This document shows, piece by piece, positions 5,222 through 6,555 of a stretch of 6,555 nucleotides of DNA. Numbering within the stretch: the stretch's first letter is position 1; every line of letters begins with the position of its first letter. The notes under the pieces are model-generated. The model worked only from the letters and a program-made list of their open reading frames with translations, had not been told where the DNA came from and did no database searches. The translations under genes were made by a program, and so were the position numbers. The stretch spans positions 1-6,555 of the forward strand of contig CALLYN010001108.1 in the NCBI GenBank assembly GCA_937858455.1, in the 5' to 3' direction. The DNA comes from an uncultured Kouleothrix sp. (lineage in GTDB: Bacteria; Chloroflexota; Chloroflexia; Chloroflexales; Roseiflexaceae).

Positions 5222-6555
5222 CTAATGCGTGAGCGGCGTGAGCGAGAGCTTGCCGTCGCCAAATACCACGCTGAACCACAGCGCCACGCCCTGCCCCGAA
5301 ACGAACAGCACCATCAGCCAGGCCAGCGCGCAGACCCAGCGTCCGCGCGCCGCCAGCCGCCCCAGCAGCAGCCCAATCGCCGCCAGCGCCATGGGCAGGA
5401 AGAAATAGAAGTAGCGCACCTGCAGCGACAGCAGCAGATCGGCCGCCAGAAACAGCAGCACGCTCAGCAGCCACGCGGCGGCCACCAGCCGCGGCTGGGC
5501 GCGGCGCCGGTTCAGCGCGATCAGCGCCAGGCCGCAGGGTAGCAGCGCCAGCCCCGCGCCGCTGTAGGCCAGCCGCATGCCAACCCACAGCAGCGGCGTG
5601 GCGCCGGGCAGCCAGCTTTTCGCAGCGTCGCCATCGCGCACCTGGCCGAAATGGTTGATCATGCTCGGCAGCCCGTCGGCGTACAGCGTCGCGAGGGCGA
5701 ACAGCGCGCTGACCGCCAGCAGCCCGGCGGCAAGGAGCATGTTGCGGTGCGGCCGCGCCAGCACCAGCAAAAACGCGATGCCGAACCACGTGCTCAGCAG
5801 CAGCGCCACGCCGATATGCGCGCTGACCGCCATAAGCAGCATAGCGATCGCGCCGGCCCAGGCGCGCCGCGGCAGCGGCCACTCATCGCTCATCAGCGTT
5901 ACGGCGATCGGTGCAGCGAACCACTGCCCGAACAGCTGCGCCGAAAAGCCGTAGCCCATCACCGTAAACGCCGTGGTGCTGCCGGCGTAGAGCACCAGCG
6001 CCATGCGCGCCGCGTGGCGGTTGCCGCCCAGCCGCCGCGCCAGCAGCGCCGCCAGCAGCGCGGTGGTGCCGTCGAGCAGCGCCAGCGCGCCCTGCAGCAG
6101 CGAGTCCTGGTCGCCGATCAGCAGCTTGCCGGGCACAACCGCGAGGTAGGTTCCAGGCGGGTATAGGATCTCGCCGTTGCCGAACTCGCTCGATATAACC
6201 ATGTGAATAAGCTGGCCATTGGCGATATCGGTGAGCAGCCGGGTGTGCAGAAATAGGTCCTGGCCGCCAAAAGTAGGGTAGAGCATGCCGGCGATGCGGA
6301 TGGCGCAGGCCAGCAGCGCGAGCCCCCACAGCAGCCGGATCTCGCGCGCGCCGCCGGCCCAGGCTAGCGCGCGCTCGGCGACTGGCAGCCCAACCCAGCT
6401 GATCGCCAGCAGCGCCGCGCTTGCCACCGCCAGCCGCAGCGTGTAGACATACGCCAGCAGCAGGTCGGCGCCAAGCAGCGTGCCCAGCCCCAGCGCCAGC
6501 GCGGCCACCAGCGGCAGGCGCGCGCGCCATGGCAGCCGCACGATCGCCAGCGTCA
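5222..6555 (-). CDS. Polytopic membrane protein, GT-C glycosyltransferase-like, 5' partial
   Basis: The frame is open through the right edge to TAG at 5222-5224; a GTG at 6541 could start a 439-residue protein, but the frame continues upstream to the edge, so the N-terminus is unresolved. Counting from that GTG there are about ten or more hydrophobic segments (roughly 10-58, 70-86, 150-168, 205-216, 228-262, 267-287, 315-343, 352-373, 379-395, 402-424). The main hydrophilic loop contains GGQDLFLH (92-99), TDIANGQL and EILYPPGTYL (124-133). An Asp and His in the first large loop followed by YPP resembles the GT-C pattern of lipid-linked sugar transferases, but similarity is looser than in the gene at 3241-4818. 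Same-strand, same-class neighbours suggest a shared envelope-glycan role, although 400 bases of repeat DNA separate them. An unrelated polytopic protein or a flippase/polymerase is also possible. Confidence 0.6.
   Translation of the reverse strand, partial: TLAIVRLPWRARLPLVAALALGLGTLLGADLLLAYVYTLRLAVASAALLAISWVGLPVAERALAWAGGAREIRLLWGLALLACAIRIAGMLYPTFGGQDLFLHTRLLTDIANGQLIHMVISSEFGNGEILYPPGTYLAVVPGKLLIGDQDSLLQGALALLDGTTALLAALLARRLGGNRHAARMALVLYAGSTTAFTVMGYGFSAQLFGQWFAAPIAVTLMSDEWPLPRRAWAGAIAMLLMAVSAHIGVALLLSTWFGIAFLLVLARPHRNMLLAAGLLAVSALFALATLYADGLPSMINHFGQVRDGDAAKSWLPGATPLLWVGMRLAYSGAGLALLPCGLALIALNRRRAQPRLVAAAWLLSVLLFLAADLLLSLQVRYFYFFLPMALAAIGLLLGRLAARGRWVCALAWLMVLFVSGQGVALWFSVVFGDGKLSLTPLTH

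Noticed and set aside
4881..5225. Open frames across the 4881-5225 gap on both strands
   Set aside because: They run through palindromes and terminal repeats, have no recognisable protein features, and overlap one another; they look like by-products of GC-rich inverted repeats.

Overview
This is a GC-rich window with long, densely coded Ala/Leu/Pro/Arg-rich proteins, frequent GGCC-GGCC motifs, and a SUMF1-domain protein carrying a lectin-like module and a Pro/Gln/Thr linker. Together with large GT-C-type membrane proteins, this style best fits Chloroflexota (a Roseiflexus/Kouleothrix-like filamentous lineage). That placement is inference from style; no marker gene is present.

Layout. Positions 1-1427 (+) hold the 3' part of a secreted or surface SUMF1 (formylglycine-generating-enzyme fold) protein whose start lies off the left edge. 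Positions 1428-1591 hold a small hairpin-rich repeat element, copy A, between convergent genes. Positions 1592-3139 (-) encode a complete NAD(P)-dependent aldehyde dehydrogenase. A 95-base gap follows. Positions 3241-4818 (-) encode a polytopic GT-C/GT39-like glycosyltransferase candidate. Positions 4819-5221 hold no convincing gene but contain copy B of the element, carrying a second, different foldback element inside it. Positions 5222 to the right edge (-) encode a second polytopic GT-C-like protein that lacks its N-terminus here.

The three minus-strand genes point the same way but are separated by gaps, and one gap is filled with mobile-like DNA, so a single operon is not evident. The two membrane proteins could both work on lipid-linked or cell-envelope glycans. 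The aldehyde dehydrogenase and the SUMF1 protein have no visible functional link to them.

The most interesting part is the pair of non-coding elements. Both copies carry two strong perfect hairpins in the same order. One hairpin differs between copies only by a reverse-complemented loop (GAA versus TTC), and the other shows a compensatory base-pair change. Copy B keeps both imperfect terminal inverted repeats and has a possible TAA target duplication. Copy A's right end runs into the aldehyde dehydrogenase gene and appears to supply its last four codons and stop. No transposase is encoded, so these are non-autonomous (MITE-like) elements.
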